Shown here: positions 24,288 through 31,887 of the stretch, in pieces
Numbering within the stretch: the stretch's first letter is position 1
Layout: the number at the start of each line of letters is the position of its first letter
Assembly (NCBI GenBank): GCA_028293565.1
Contig: JAQGON010000173.1
Coordinates: forward strand, 1 to 32,297
Reading direction: 5' to 3'
Length of the DNA stretch: 32,297 nt
DNA from: Verrucomicrobiota bacterium
GTDB lineage: Bacteria > Verrucomicrobiota > Verrucomicrobiia > Opitutales > Opitutaceae
The notes under the pieces: model-generated
Told to the model about the DNA's origin: nothing
Seen by the model: the letters and a program-made list of their open reading frames with translations, nothing else
Database searches by the model: none
Made by a program: the position numbers and the translations under genes

Positions 24288-25730
24288 CTACTCGGGCTGG
24301 ACATATCTCAAGGCAAAGCGGCTTTGGACCTGCTCCGCATAAAGGACGGTGGCGCCCGCGGGAATCGCGGCCTGGACCGCTGCGCGCGGAGGCTCCAGGC
24401 CCGCGCGCCACAGGCAGAGCAGGGCGTCGTCGAAGGGATAAACCCGGCGATCGGAAATGATCGTGATCAGCGGATTCCACGGGAGATAGATCCCGCCCGG
24501 GCTCCGGCGCGCGAGATCGAGCAGTTCCTGCTGTCCGCGATAGGGCGTCCAAATCACGCCTCGCTGCATCGCCTGGAAATAACCTGCGCCCAGGCAGCCG
24601 AACGAGGCCGCCGCGAAAACGAGGGCCGCGCTCCGCCACGCCTTTGGCCGCTCCGCGAGCCGCGCCTGCACGAGCCAATCGGCACCCGCGACGAGCGCGG
24701 CAACGGCTCCATAGCTGAGGGCGTGAAGCGAGTTGAGTCCGCCGCCGATCTTCAGCGAGGCCGCGAGGCCCATGGGAATCTGCCAAGCCGCGGCCCACGC
24801 CAGCAGTCCAACCAGGGAGCGCGCGTTCGCCGAGAGCGGCACGGGCGTCGCCTTCCGGACGGCGAGGCCTGCCGCGAGGGCGATCCACCAGAGCCAGCCG
24901 GCGGCCACAAGCTCGGCCATGCGCGACCCCAGCAGTCCCAGCCCTCCCGCGGAAGGGCTGCGGATATGAAACATCCAGAGATTGAACAGCAACTCCTCGG
25001 GGCCAAACACCTTGAACACCACGATGCTCACCACGCCGCCGTAGGCCGCCAGACACCAGAGCCACCGCGCCACCAGCGCTTTCGAACCGCTGGTCGCGAG
25101 CCAGCAGAGTGTCGCCGGGACCAGCATGATCGCCGTCTGCTTCGTCCAGATCGCGAGGATCACCGCGATCGCCGCCAGGTGAAACCCCGGCGTCCACCCG
25201 CGCCGCGTCGCAGCCTGCAATCCGACACAGCCCGCGAGCCCGAACGCGATGCACAGCCCGTCCACATGCAGCATGAAGAACGCGGCGTTCGTGATCGGAT
25301 TGGCCAGCAGGAGCAGCGCGCCGAAGAGTGTCGTCAGCGTCACCACGCCCGCGCGCGCGCCGGCCGCCGCCCGCACGGCCAGCCCGATGGGGGCCAGCAG
25401 GGTCGCGGCGTTCCACAGGCCGGCGAGCATGAAGGCGGCGGTGAGGTTCGGGACCATGGTCACCGGCAGGAAGAACACCGGAAAAACCGGGCCGTAGATC
25501 CACCCGAGGTGCGCCCCGGAGGCGCGGACCGCATAGATCGGGAGGCCGTGCGCGAGCGCGAACGACGGCGCCAGCCGCGGCGCATTCCAGAGGATGCCTC
25601 CCATCGAGCACGCCGCAGCCCAGCCCAGGCCGGCGACGCCGATCGCGATGATGCCGAGAAAGACGCGGAATGCCGCCCGCGCCGCGCCGCTCTCGCGCGG
25701 GAGCAAGGACGGGCGGATGGCGGGGATCAT
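24288..25730 (-). CDS. Polytopic membrane protein, possible GT-C glycosyltransferase
   Basis: The 480-residue protein has about ten membrane helices between residues 23 and 378 and a tail of roughly 100 soluble residues containing YLPWNPLITIISDRRVYPFD and ATVLYAEQVQ. The region after the first helix (FALAHGLPIYAVR, then GWIYGPVFPVFFLP, about 57-89) resembles the loop of GT87/DUF2029-like and related polyprenyl-phosphate-sugar-dependent transferases. The strongly acidic DE pair seen in other proteins here is missing, so catalytic assignment is weak. The ATG at 25730 overlaps the methyltransferase stop (ATGA) inside an A8 run on the coding strand. It converges on the 759-residue protein's gene across the MITE-like element. 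Confidence 0.75.
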   Translation of the reverse strand: MIPAIRPSLLPRESGAARAAFRVFLGIIAIGVAGLGWAAACSMGGILWNAPRLAPSFALAHGLPIYAVRASGAHLGWIYGPVFPVFFLPVTMVPNLTAAFMLAGLWNAATLLAPIGLAVRAAAGARAGVVTLTTLFGALLLLANPITNAAFFMLHVDGLCIAFGLAGCVGLQAATRRGWTPGFHLAAIAVILAIWTKQTAIMLVPATLCWLATSGSKALVARWLWCLAAYGGVVSIVVFKVFGPEELLFNLWMFHIRSPSAGGLGLLGSRMAELVAAGWLWWIALAAGLAVRKATPVPLSANARSLVGLLAWAAAWQIPMGLAASLKIGGGLNSLHALSYGAVAALVAGADWLVQARLAERPKAWRSAALVFAAASFGCLGAGYFQAMQRGVIWTPYRGQQELLDLARRSPGGIYLPWNPLITIISDRRVYPFDDALLCLWRAGLEPPRAAVQAAIPAGATVLYAEQVQSRFALRYVQPE

Positions 25731-26470
25731 TTTTTTTGCGCGACCAGGAGCAGGCTCACGCCGAACGGAAACGGCAGGCGCCAGCGGGCCATGTTGACGA
25801 AGACGGACCGCAGGGACGCGTTGACGAATGCCGGAGGAAGCCTGTCCTCCGTGCGCGCCGCGGTCCCGGGCCGGCCGATTTTTCGCCGGAGCTTCCGCCA
25901 GTGTCGCACTGCCCAGACGGCCGGATACACGACGACGTTGGTGTAGTTGACGTGGAGAATCTCCCACGAGGCCGCGGGGAACAGCGCCCGCAGCTGGTCG
26001 CGGTCATAGCGCCGGAAATGGTGCAGCGCGACATCCCAGTCGCTCCAGAGCGCCATGCCGGCGGGAACGGTGACTGCCGCGATGCCGCCCGGCTTGAGGA
26101 GCCGGTGGAACCCGCGCACGACGGCCGCATCGTCGGGCACGTGCTCGAGCACGTCGAGCGCGGTGACGTATTCCAGCGACGCGTCCGGCAGCGGAACGGT
26201 GTCGCCCGAGAGGCTGAGAATCTGGTCGGCCCGGAAACGCCGGCGGAGAAGCTTCAAGGCCTCCTCGTGATCGTCGAGGACCATGACGCGGCAGAACGGC
26301 TCCATCTCCTGTCCGAACCGGCCCGTGCCGGCCCCGCAATCCAGCAGGAGATCCTCCCGCTTCGGCGGACGCACGCGCAGCAGCCAGTCCCGCACAAACC
26401 GGCGCTTGCCCGAGTAATACCAATGCTCCGCTTCGATCGCCTCGAGGTTTTCGTATTCGGCGGGATTCAT
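25727..26470 (-). CDS. Class I SAM-dependent methyltransferase
   Basis: The 247-residue protein begins MNPAEYENLEAIEAEHWYYS, an N-terminal helix with the HWYY word common in methyltransferases of glycan and lipid clusters. Motif I is LLLDCGAGTGRFG, then VMVLDDHEEAL, YVTALDVLEHVPDD and LKPGGIAAVTVPAG, a full class I fold. The C-terminal third is basic and hydrophobic, suggesting membrane association. The ATG at 26470 was chosen by the family N-terminus; the longer frame reaches into the divergent intergenic DNA. The gene ends CAA-AAA-AAA-TGA, overlapping the next start. A plausible promoter lies directly upstream. Substrate unknown, presumably a lipid-linked or surface glycan. Confidence 0.87.
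   Translation of the reverse strand: MNPAEYENLEAIEAEHWYYSGKRRFVRDWLLRVRPPKREDLLLDCGAGTGRFGQEMEPFCRVMVLDDHEEALKLLRRRFRADQILSLSGDTVPLPDASLEYVTALDVLEHVPDDAAVVRGFHRLLKPGGIAAVTVPAGMALWSDWDVALHHFRRYDRDQLRALFPAASWEILHVNYTNVVVYPAVWAVRHWRKLRRKIGRPGTAARTEDRLPPAFVNASLRSVFVNMARWRLPFPFGVSLLLVAQKK
25730..25736 (-). other. Candidate -1 slippery heptamer at a gene overlap
   Basis: On the minus strand the methyltransferase ends with codons CAA AAA AAA TGA. The bases at 25736-25730 form A-AAA-AAA in the zero frame, directly before the stop. Slipping back one base would read ATG next, in frame with the membrane-protein gene. This could produce a methyltransferase/membrane-protein fusion by ribosomal or transcriptional slippage, or it may simply be a lysine-rich end plus an ATGA overlap. 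No downstream stimulatory hairpin was worked out. Confidence 0.3.
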
Positions 26471-26488
26471 CGGTTCAAAAGCAGTCGC

Positions 26489-26516
26489 ATTATTTTCGGG
26501 CCATGACGGCGGTAAA
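26489..26516 (-). promoter_or_regulatory. Candidate sigma-70-like promoter for the methyltransferase/membrane-protein pair
   Basis: Reading the minus strand, TTTACC (26516-26511) is followed after 16 bases by AATAAT (26494-26489). These match the -35 and -10 consensus at four and five of six positions. The implied start would leave a leader of only about 12 bases before the ATG at 26470. It lies in a 158-base divergent gap. An imperfect palindrome (acccggatttcaaaccgggt, 26592-26611) nearer the plus-strand gene could be an operator. Confidence 0.3.
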
Positions 26517-26628
26517 GCGCCAAGATGCGGGGTGGAAACACGAATTTCCAACTTCCAAATCTCCATGCACCCCAAATCGCCGAAGGCTTTTACCCGGATT
26601 TCAAACCGGGTCGTCCGCATTTCCTGAA

Positions 26629-28632
26629 ATGCCCCGCCGCTCGATCTGGCTCATTCCCGCCGTCGCCCTGCTGCTGGCGGTGCACTGGGTGCTCGCGGTC
26701 GGGAGCAAGCAGGCCGAGAGCGTGACCGCCGACGAGCTGGCGCACCTCACGGGCGGCTTCACGTACTGGAAATTCAACGACTACCGCGTCCAGCCGGAGA
26801 ACGGCAACCTGCCCCAGCGCTGGGCGGCGCTCCCGACGTGGCTCGGGGGGGCGACGTTTCCCGACCTGGCCGGCAACGGGTATTGGCGGACGTCGGACGC
26901 CTGGGTGCTCGGGCACCAGTTCTTCTATGAAACCGGCGAGGATCATTTTCCGCGGCTGATGGCCGGGCGCGCGATGATCGCGCTCTTCAGCGTGGCCACG
27001 GGCCTGCTGATCTTTGCGTGGTCCCGGCGGCTTTTCGGCGCTGTCGGCGGATTCGTGTCGCTCGGGTTCTTTGTCTTCTGCCCCAATTTTCTGGCGCACG
27101 GGGCGCTGGTGACGTCCGACGCGTGCATGGTGTTTTTCTTTCTCGCCGCCGTCGGTGCCTACTGGCGTCACCTGCACGATCCCGGGAAACGGTGGTGGTG
27201 GCTCAGCGCGGCCGTGTTCGGCCTGGCGTGCGTCGCGAAATTTTCAGCGGTGCTGCTGCTGCCCATGATGGGGTTGATGGCCATCGTGCGCGCGCTGGCC
27301 GACGAACCGCTGCAGCTGGCGGGCCGCACGTGGTTTCGCTGGCCGGGAAAGCTGGGCGCGATCGCCGTTTCAACCCTGGGGCACGGGGTCGTCGCGGTCG
27401 CCGTCATCTGGGCCTTCTTCGGCTTTCGCTACTCCGCCTTCAATCCGGCCCTGCCGGGCGCGGATCATTTCATTCGTCCATGGAGCGTGACGCTCGGCCA
27501 TATCGGCCTGCAGGAGCCGCTGGTGCGCGCGCTGATGGCCGGGCAGATCCTGCCGGAGGGATTTCTCTACGGATATTCCTTCGTGGTGGAGATGTCGCAG
27601 TTCCGCTCGGCGTTCCTCGACGGAGATTTCAGCTACGTCGGCTGGGTGCGTTTCTTTCCGCTGGCGTTTCTCTACAAGACGACGCTGCCGGTCTTGGCCG
27701 TGTGCGGCGCGATCGCCGGCGTCGCGATCCGCCGCGGCCGGCGCTCGGGCTGGCTCGGGGCGTTTTCCCGCCTCTACCCGTTCACTCCCCTCCTGGTTCT
27801 CTTTGCGGTCTACTGGCTCGTGTCGCTCATCATCAAATTGAACATCGGCCACCGGCATATTCTTCCGACCTATCCGGTGATCTTCATCCTCGCCGGCGCG
27901 CTCGGCGCCTGGTTCACCGCGCGGCGCCCCCTCGGGATCCTCGTGATCGCCGGCCTGCTCGTCTGGCAGGCGGCGGAGGCGGTGCGGATCTACCCGCACT
28001 ATCTCGCCTACTTCAATCCGCTCGCCGGCGGACCCGCCAACGGACACCGGCATCTCGTCGACAGTTCGCTGGACTGGGGGCAGGATCTTCCGGGCCTGAA
28101 GGCGTGGCTTGAGGAAAATGTCCACGGCGAACCGGTCTTCCTTTCCTACGCGGGAAACGGCGAGCCGGAATATTACGGGATTCGCGCGCACCGGCTTCCT
28201 TTCGTCAACGGCTTCAAGATCCAGCAGTCATGGGTGCCGCTCGCGCCCGGCGTGTACTGCATCGGCGCGACGATGCTTGAGCACGTCTACAGCCCCATCC
28301 AGGGGCCATGGACTCCCGCGCTGGAGAAGGAATACCAGTTCATGCGCACGTTTGAGCCCGCGTTCCGGATTTACTTCGCCGACGGCGCGCGCCGCGTCCA
28401 GATGGACCGCGAGGCGAGTCCGGACAAATGGAAGAAGGCCTGGTCCCGTCACGACGTGTTGCGCTTCGCCCGTCTCTGTCACTACCTCCGGGCAAGAAAG
28501 CCCGACGCGGACGCGGGCCACTCGATCCTGATTTATCGCTTGAGCGCTGAAGAAATCGCCGCGGCGACCGAGGGAACGATCGACGAATGGCGGGCGGCGA
28601 TCAGACATCTCGGCGGCGATCCGGATCGGTAG
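26629..28632 (+). CDS. GT39-like (PMT_2-type) polytopic membrane glycosyltransferase
   Basis: The 667-residue protein shows TADELAHLTGGFTYWKFNDY (33-52) followed by QPENGNLPQRWAALP (55-69). This is a recurrent signature of dolichyl-phosphate-mannose-protein-mannosyltransferase-like proteins in several environmental phyla; D35 and E36 are the expected catalytic-loop acids. Helices continue to about residue 465, including NIGHRHILPTYPVIFILAG (405-423). A soluble tail carries DSSLDWGQDLPGLKAWL (478-494), also diagnostic of the group. It should transfer a sugar from a polyprenyl-phosphate donor on the outer membrane face, to protein or glycan. The ATG at 26629 precedes the first helix. The stop codon's last base begins a repeat element. 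Confidence 0.87.
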   Translation: MPRRSIWLIPAVALLLAVHWVLAVGSKQAESVTADELAHLTGGFTYWKFNDYRVQPENGNLPQRWAALPTWLGGATFPDLAGNGYWRTSDAWVLGHQFFYETGEDHFPRLMAGRAMIALFSVATGLLIFAWSRRLFGAVGGFVSLGFFVFCPNFLAHGALVTSDACMVFFFLAAVGAYWRHLHDPGKRWWWLSAAVFGLACVAKFSAVLLLPMMGLMAIVRALADEPLQLAGRTWFRWPGKLGAIAVSTLGHGVVAVAVIWAFFGFRYSAFNPALPGADHFIRPWSVTLGHIGLQEPLVRALMAGQILPEGFLYGYSFVVEMSQFRSAFLDGDFSYVGWVRFFPLAFLYKTTLPVLAVCGAIAGVAIRRGRRSGWLGAFSRLYPFTPLLVLFAVYWLVSLIIKLNIGHRHILPTYPVIFILAGALGAWFTARRPLGILVIAGLLVWQAAEAVRIYPHYLAYFNPLAGGPANGHRHLVDSSLDWGQDLPGLKAWLEENVHGEPVFLSYAGNGEPEYYGIRAHRLPFVNGFKIQQSWVPLAPGVYCIGATMLEHVYSPIQGPWTPALEKEYQFMRTFEPAFRIYFADGARRVQMDREASPDKWKKAWSRHDVLRFARLCHYLRARKPDADAGHSILIYRLSAEEIAAATEGTIDEWRAAIRHLGGDPDR

Positions 28633-28737
28633 GTAGCACGGGTCTCCGACCCGTGTGGGCGGACTCTGCCAACGGAGAACGTCGAGCACACCCGTTTAGC
28701 TCGAGTCCACCTTCACGGGTCGGAGACCCGTGCTACC
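28632..28737. repeat. REP-pair (BIME-like) inverted repeat, copy 2
   Basis: The 24-base arms at 28632-28655 and 28714-28737 are perfectly complementary, and each contains the acgggtc-tcc-gacccgt hairpin. The centre shares gtcgagcacacccgtttagc and following bases with copy 1 at 18701-18809, in the same orientation. The first base of the left arm is the G of the upstream TAG stop. It separates convergent genes and could act as a transcript-end structure in both directions. Confidence 0.87.
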
Positions 28738-28770
28738 CGCGGCGGATGGGCAGAGCGGTTCCGCAGCGCA

Positions 28771-30042
28771 CTAGCCAAGGACAAAGCGGGTGCGCTCGCG
28801 CGCGAATTGCGCGAGGAAAACGATCAGCGCCAGAAAAAATGCCCAGACGAAGGGCTGCTCCGCGAGGATGCACGCCTGCGACAGCTGCCGGAGCGCCGGC
28901 CCGGGCACGATGGGGGCCAGCCGGTTGTAGATGAAGCACCAGACCGGATCCCACCAAAGCGCCAGCAGGAGAAGCCGAGCCGTCCATCGCGCCCAGCGCC
29001 GGACCACGGCCGGCGTGGCGGGATCGCGCGGCAGCGTCCACAAAAGCGGCGCGAGCCAGAGGGCGAAAATCCAGCGATACCCGAAATTCACGCTGGTGAA
29101 AAAGCAGCCGGCGAGAAGGACGGAGCCGAGAATGAAATAGAGCCAGTCGCCCTCCTGCGCCGGGGTCGGCTGCCAGATCCCGAGCCATCGCCGGCGCCAC
29201 GCGAGCGCCGCCACCGCGCCCGCCACCAGCAGCGCCACCGATTTCGGCAGCCAGCCGAACCAGCCCAATTCGTGAAAAACGGTCACCGCCCCAAAGCTCA
29301 GCAAACCCGACGGCTTCGGGGCCAGGGAACCAAACCCCTTCAGATCGGGCGCGACGCTGAATCCCACGAGCACGAGCATCGCGCCTGCGAGCAGCATCCG
29401 CTCCCGGGTTTCCTTCCGGTCCGCTCCCGCGAGCAGCAGCAGCGCGGCGGCGGCGGGATAATATTTCAGCCCCGCCGCCAGCGCCACGAGGAGCGGCCCC
29501 ACGAACAGCCGGATCAGCCGGTGATTCGAGCGCAAAACCGGTACCAGCCCGGCGAGGATCACAAAGATCGCGAGGTCATTGTTGGCCCGGTCAACCGCGA
29601 GCAGGACCGGCGCGCAGCCGACGATCACCGCGTACCACGCCAGCTGCCCGAGGCTTCGCGGACGCAGGCGGAGCAACGCCGTCGCGAGAAAGACGATCAC
29701 TACAGCCAGCCCAAGCCACAGGTCGGCCGCGCGCGTCAATCCGAGATGCCGCAGCTGCAGCCACCAGTGCGAATAGACGTGAGGCCGATGAAAATAATCG
29801 AGCGGATTGGGCAGCGACGGGTCCAGCCCGCGCGCCACGGCGTCGTTCGACGCGAGGAGCGCGAACGTGTCGAGAAACCAGCGTTCATAGTGGTTGACGC
29901 CGACGAGGAGAAAGAGTCCCGGGTAGGCCGCGAAGGCCGAAAAATAAACGGCCACCAGCAGCGTCAGGAGAAGCCAAAGGCGCCCGGAGGAATCCGGGAC
30001 GGGTCGAGGCGTCAGTTCGGGCCTCGCGGAAACGCCCGTCAT
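28771..30042 (-). CDS. GT87/DUF2029-like polytopic membrane protein
   Basis: The 423-residue protein has roughly ten to eleven helices and almost no soluble domain. NHYERWFLDTFALLAS (50-65), an acid-containing first loop with LDYFHRPHVYSHWW (81-94), VDRANNDLAIFVILAG (150-165) and AAGLKYYPAAAALLLL (189-204) resemble GT87-like alpha-mannosyltransferase relatives (GLK-x-YP motif). These transfer polyprenyl-phosphate-linked sugars outside the cytoplasm. The ATG at 30042 overlaps the upstream stop (ATGA). It is the last gene of the right-hand minus unit, 33 bases from repeat copy 2. Exact sugar and acceptor cannot be inferred. Confidence 0.83.
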   Translation of the reverse strand: MTGVSARPELTPRPVPDSSGRLWLLLTLLVAVYFSAFAAYPGLFLLVGVNHYERWFLDTFALLASNDAVARGLDPSLPNPLDYFHRPHVYSHWWLQLRHLGLTRAADLWLGLAVVIVFLATALLRLRPRSLGQLAWYAVIVGCAPVLLAVDRANNDLAIFVILAGLVPVLRSNHRLIRLFVGPLLVALAAGLKYYPAAAALLLLAGADRKETRERMLLAGAMLVLVGFSVAPDLKGFGSLAPKPSGLLSFGAVTVFHELGWFGWLPKSVALLVAGAVAALAWRRRWLGIWQPTPAQEGDWLYFILGSVLLAGCFFTSVNFGYRWIFALWLAPLLWTLPRDPATPAVVRRWARWTARLLLLALWWDPVWCFIYNRLAPIVPGPALRQLSQACILAEQPFVWAFFLALIVFLAQFARERTRFVLG

Positions 30043-31862
30043 GAGGATGGCGCCGAGGGTGCCGGCTGGTCCGGGGGCTTCGCGTCCGCCTCCGGCGCCG
30101 GATCGACGGACACGAGCCGGCTGAGTCGATCCATGCGCCCGCCAAAACGTTTCTCGGCGAGGGTTTCCAGGTGAAAATTGGCCGGCATCAAATCATCGGG
30201 ATCCACCCCGAATTCCCCCTCGACGGTCGTGGGCCTCAGCGCCTGCATGACGATGATCTCGCAAAAAGTGCCCTGCGAAAGATGATAGCGCAGCTGTTCC
30301 CCGCGCTGGCGCGCCACTCCGCCGATCAGCGCGGGCGTCTGCCAGAGCACCCACGGGATCGAGGACTTGTTGGAAATGATGAGCCGGGTCCCGGGCGGGC
30401 GGGCGAGGACGAATTCCCGCTCCCAGTCGATCTCCTTCATCACGAGATTTTCCGTCGTGTACAGCCGGTAGGCAATCGCCGGAAGTCCCGAGACCAGCAG
30501 GAATGCGCCGACTCCCGCGAAGGCAATCCGCCACACCGGGGCGCCCCAGCGCCGGCTCAGGCTCGTGACCCAAGTTGCTCCCGCCAGCGCGAGCATGAGC
30601 GTCGCGGGCAGCGCGAAGCGCGAGGTCACGGTGTCATCGAGCCGCGCCCAATAATAAAACTGCACCATCACGAAATTTCCCGCCACGCCGGCGCCCATGA
30701 TCAACGCCACTTTCGCCGCCGGGTCGACGACCCAGCGATGTTGAAACCAGCGAAAGCCGCGCACCGCCACCCAGGCCAGGCCGCAGAGGCCGAGCACCGA
30801 AAGGTACCAGGAGTTGGCGAGCCGGTTGCCCGTGTTGAAGAAAAAGTGGATGGCGCCGGCCAGATTCGTCGCCAGGTACCCCGTGCTGAAGCGCTCCGTC
30901 TGCCCCGCTCCGAGCTGCCAGAGGAGCGGCGTCGCGGACAGGATCCGGTTGTGCCAGGCGTAGGGAATGAGCAGCAGCGGCGTGGCGATCGCGATCCCGG
31001 GAAGAAGCATCCGCCCGGCGCGATGCCAGCCGGCGACGACGATCGCGGCGACCGGCGCCACGTAGATGGCGGACTCGTAGCGGCTCTGCGCGAGCAGCAC
31101 CGTTCCGAGGCAGAGGAGCGCCAGCCGGTCGGTGTCCGGCGCGCGCACGTACAGCAGCGCGAGGCACATCACGAGGACGAGCATCGTGAGGTTGTGCATT
31201 TCCATTCCCGCGCTCGTCGCATTCTGGCCCAGCAGGGGCATCGTCGCGAGCAGCGCCACCGCAAGCAGGGCGCCCAGCCGGCCCGTGAGCTGGCGCGCGA
31301 ACCAATAGGTCAGGCTGAGAAAAACGCCGGCGAAAACGGAGTTGAGGATGAAGGCGTTGATCAGACGGTAGCCCGTCAGGTCATGCATCAGGGAAAGCAG
31401 GAACGTGAAAAAATAGGGTCGCTTGTCGAGAAACGTGTCGATCGGCAGCCACGTTCCATTCAGCTCGTACGCCCGGATCATCGCGCCGACTTCCTTGGTC
31501 GCGTGCATGTGAAACGCGGTCGCCTGCAGGACATATTCGTCGAAGAGGATCTTGTGCTGGTAGGTGTCCGCCCACAGCGCGAAGAGCGTCGCGCCGAGGA
31601 GGGCGAGCGCGGTCCAGCCGGGACGCCGCAGCCAGGCCGACCACACCTCCCGGCGCGACCGCGCCACGCGCAGCCCGAAAAACACGAAGGCGGAAAACAG
31701 CGCGAGCATGTAGTAATACCCGCCCTGCGCGATCATCTCCGCGGCCAGTTTCGGGGACACGAGGATGAAGCCGACGGCGAGCGCCACCGTTCCGCTCAGG
31801 AGAAAAAGCAGCACGCGCTGGCGCGCGGCGGCGTCGGGAACCAATCGGGTGAGGGGACTCAT
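30039..31862 (-). CDS. GT39-like polytopic membrane protein with soluble C-terminal tail
   Basis: The 607-residue protein has two or three N-terminal helices before the loop KILFDEYVLQATAFHMHATK (104-123; D108, E109). NGTWLPIDTFLDKRPYFFTF (135-154) and LSLMHDLTGYR (156-166) follow, matching the acidic first loop and the K-x-P region of PMT/ArnT-type GT-C enzymes. Helices extend to about residue 465. The tail of about 140 residues contains SIPWVLWQTPALIGG and NFHLETLAEKRF, and aligns with the C-terminus of the partial gene upstream. The extreme end is Pro/Ala/Asp-rich. The stop overlaps the GT87-like start. Likely an outer-face glycosyltransferase; acceptor unknown. Confidence 0.83.
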   Translation of the reverse strand: MSPLTRLVPDAAARQRVLLFLLSGTVALAVGFILVSPKLAAEMIAQGGYYYMLALFSAFVFFGLRVARSRREVWSAWLRRPGWTALALLGATLFALWADTYQHKILFDEYVLQATAFHMHATKEVGAMIRAYELNGTWLPIDTFLDKRPYFFTFLLSLMHDLTGYRLINAFILNSVFAGVFLSLTYWFARQLTGRLGALLAVALLATMPLLGQNATSAGMEMHNLTMLVLVMCLALLYVRAPDTDRLALLCLGTVLLAQSRYESAIYVAPVAAIVVAGWHRAGRMLLPGIAIATPLLLIPYAWHNRILSATPLLWQLGAGQTERFSTGYLATNLAGAIHFFFNTGNRLANSWYLSVLGLCGLAWVAVRGFRWFQHRWVVDPAAKVALIMGAGVAGNFVMVQFYYWARLDDTVTSRFALPATLMLALAGATWVTSLSRRWGAPVWRIAFAGVGAFLLVSGLPAIAYRLYTTENLVMKEIDWEREFVLARPPGTRLIISNKSSIPWVLWQTPALIGGVARQRGEQLRYHLSQGTFCEIIVMQALRPTTVEGEFGVDPDDLMPANFHLETLAEKRFGGRMDRLSRLVSVDPAPEADAKPPDQPAPSAPSS

Positions 31863-31887
31863 CGGGCGGCCGGGGGCGTCACCTTCG

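Noticed and set aside
24130-24342. Small plus-strand frames inside the nested inverted repeat
   Set aside because: They are generated by repeat DNA, show no start signal, and encode no recognisable peptide.
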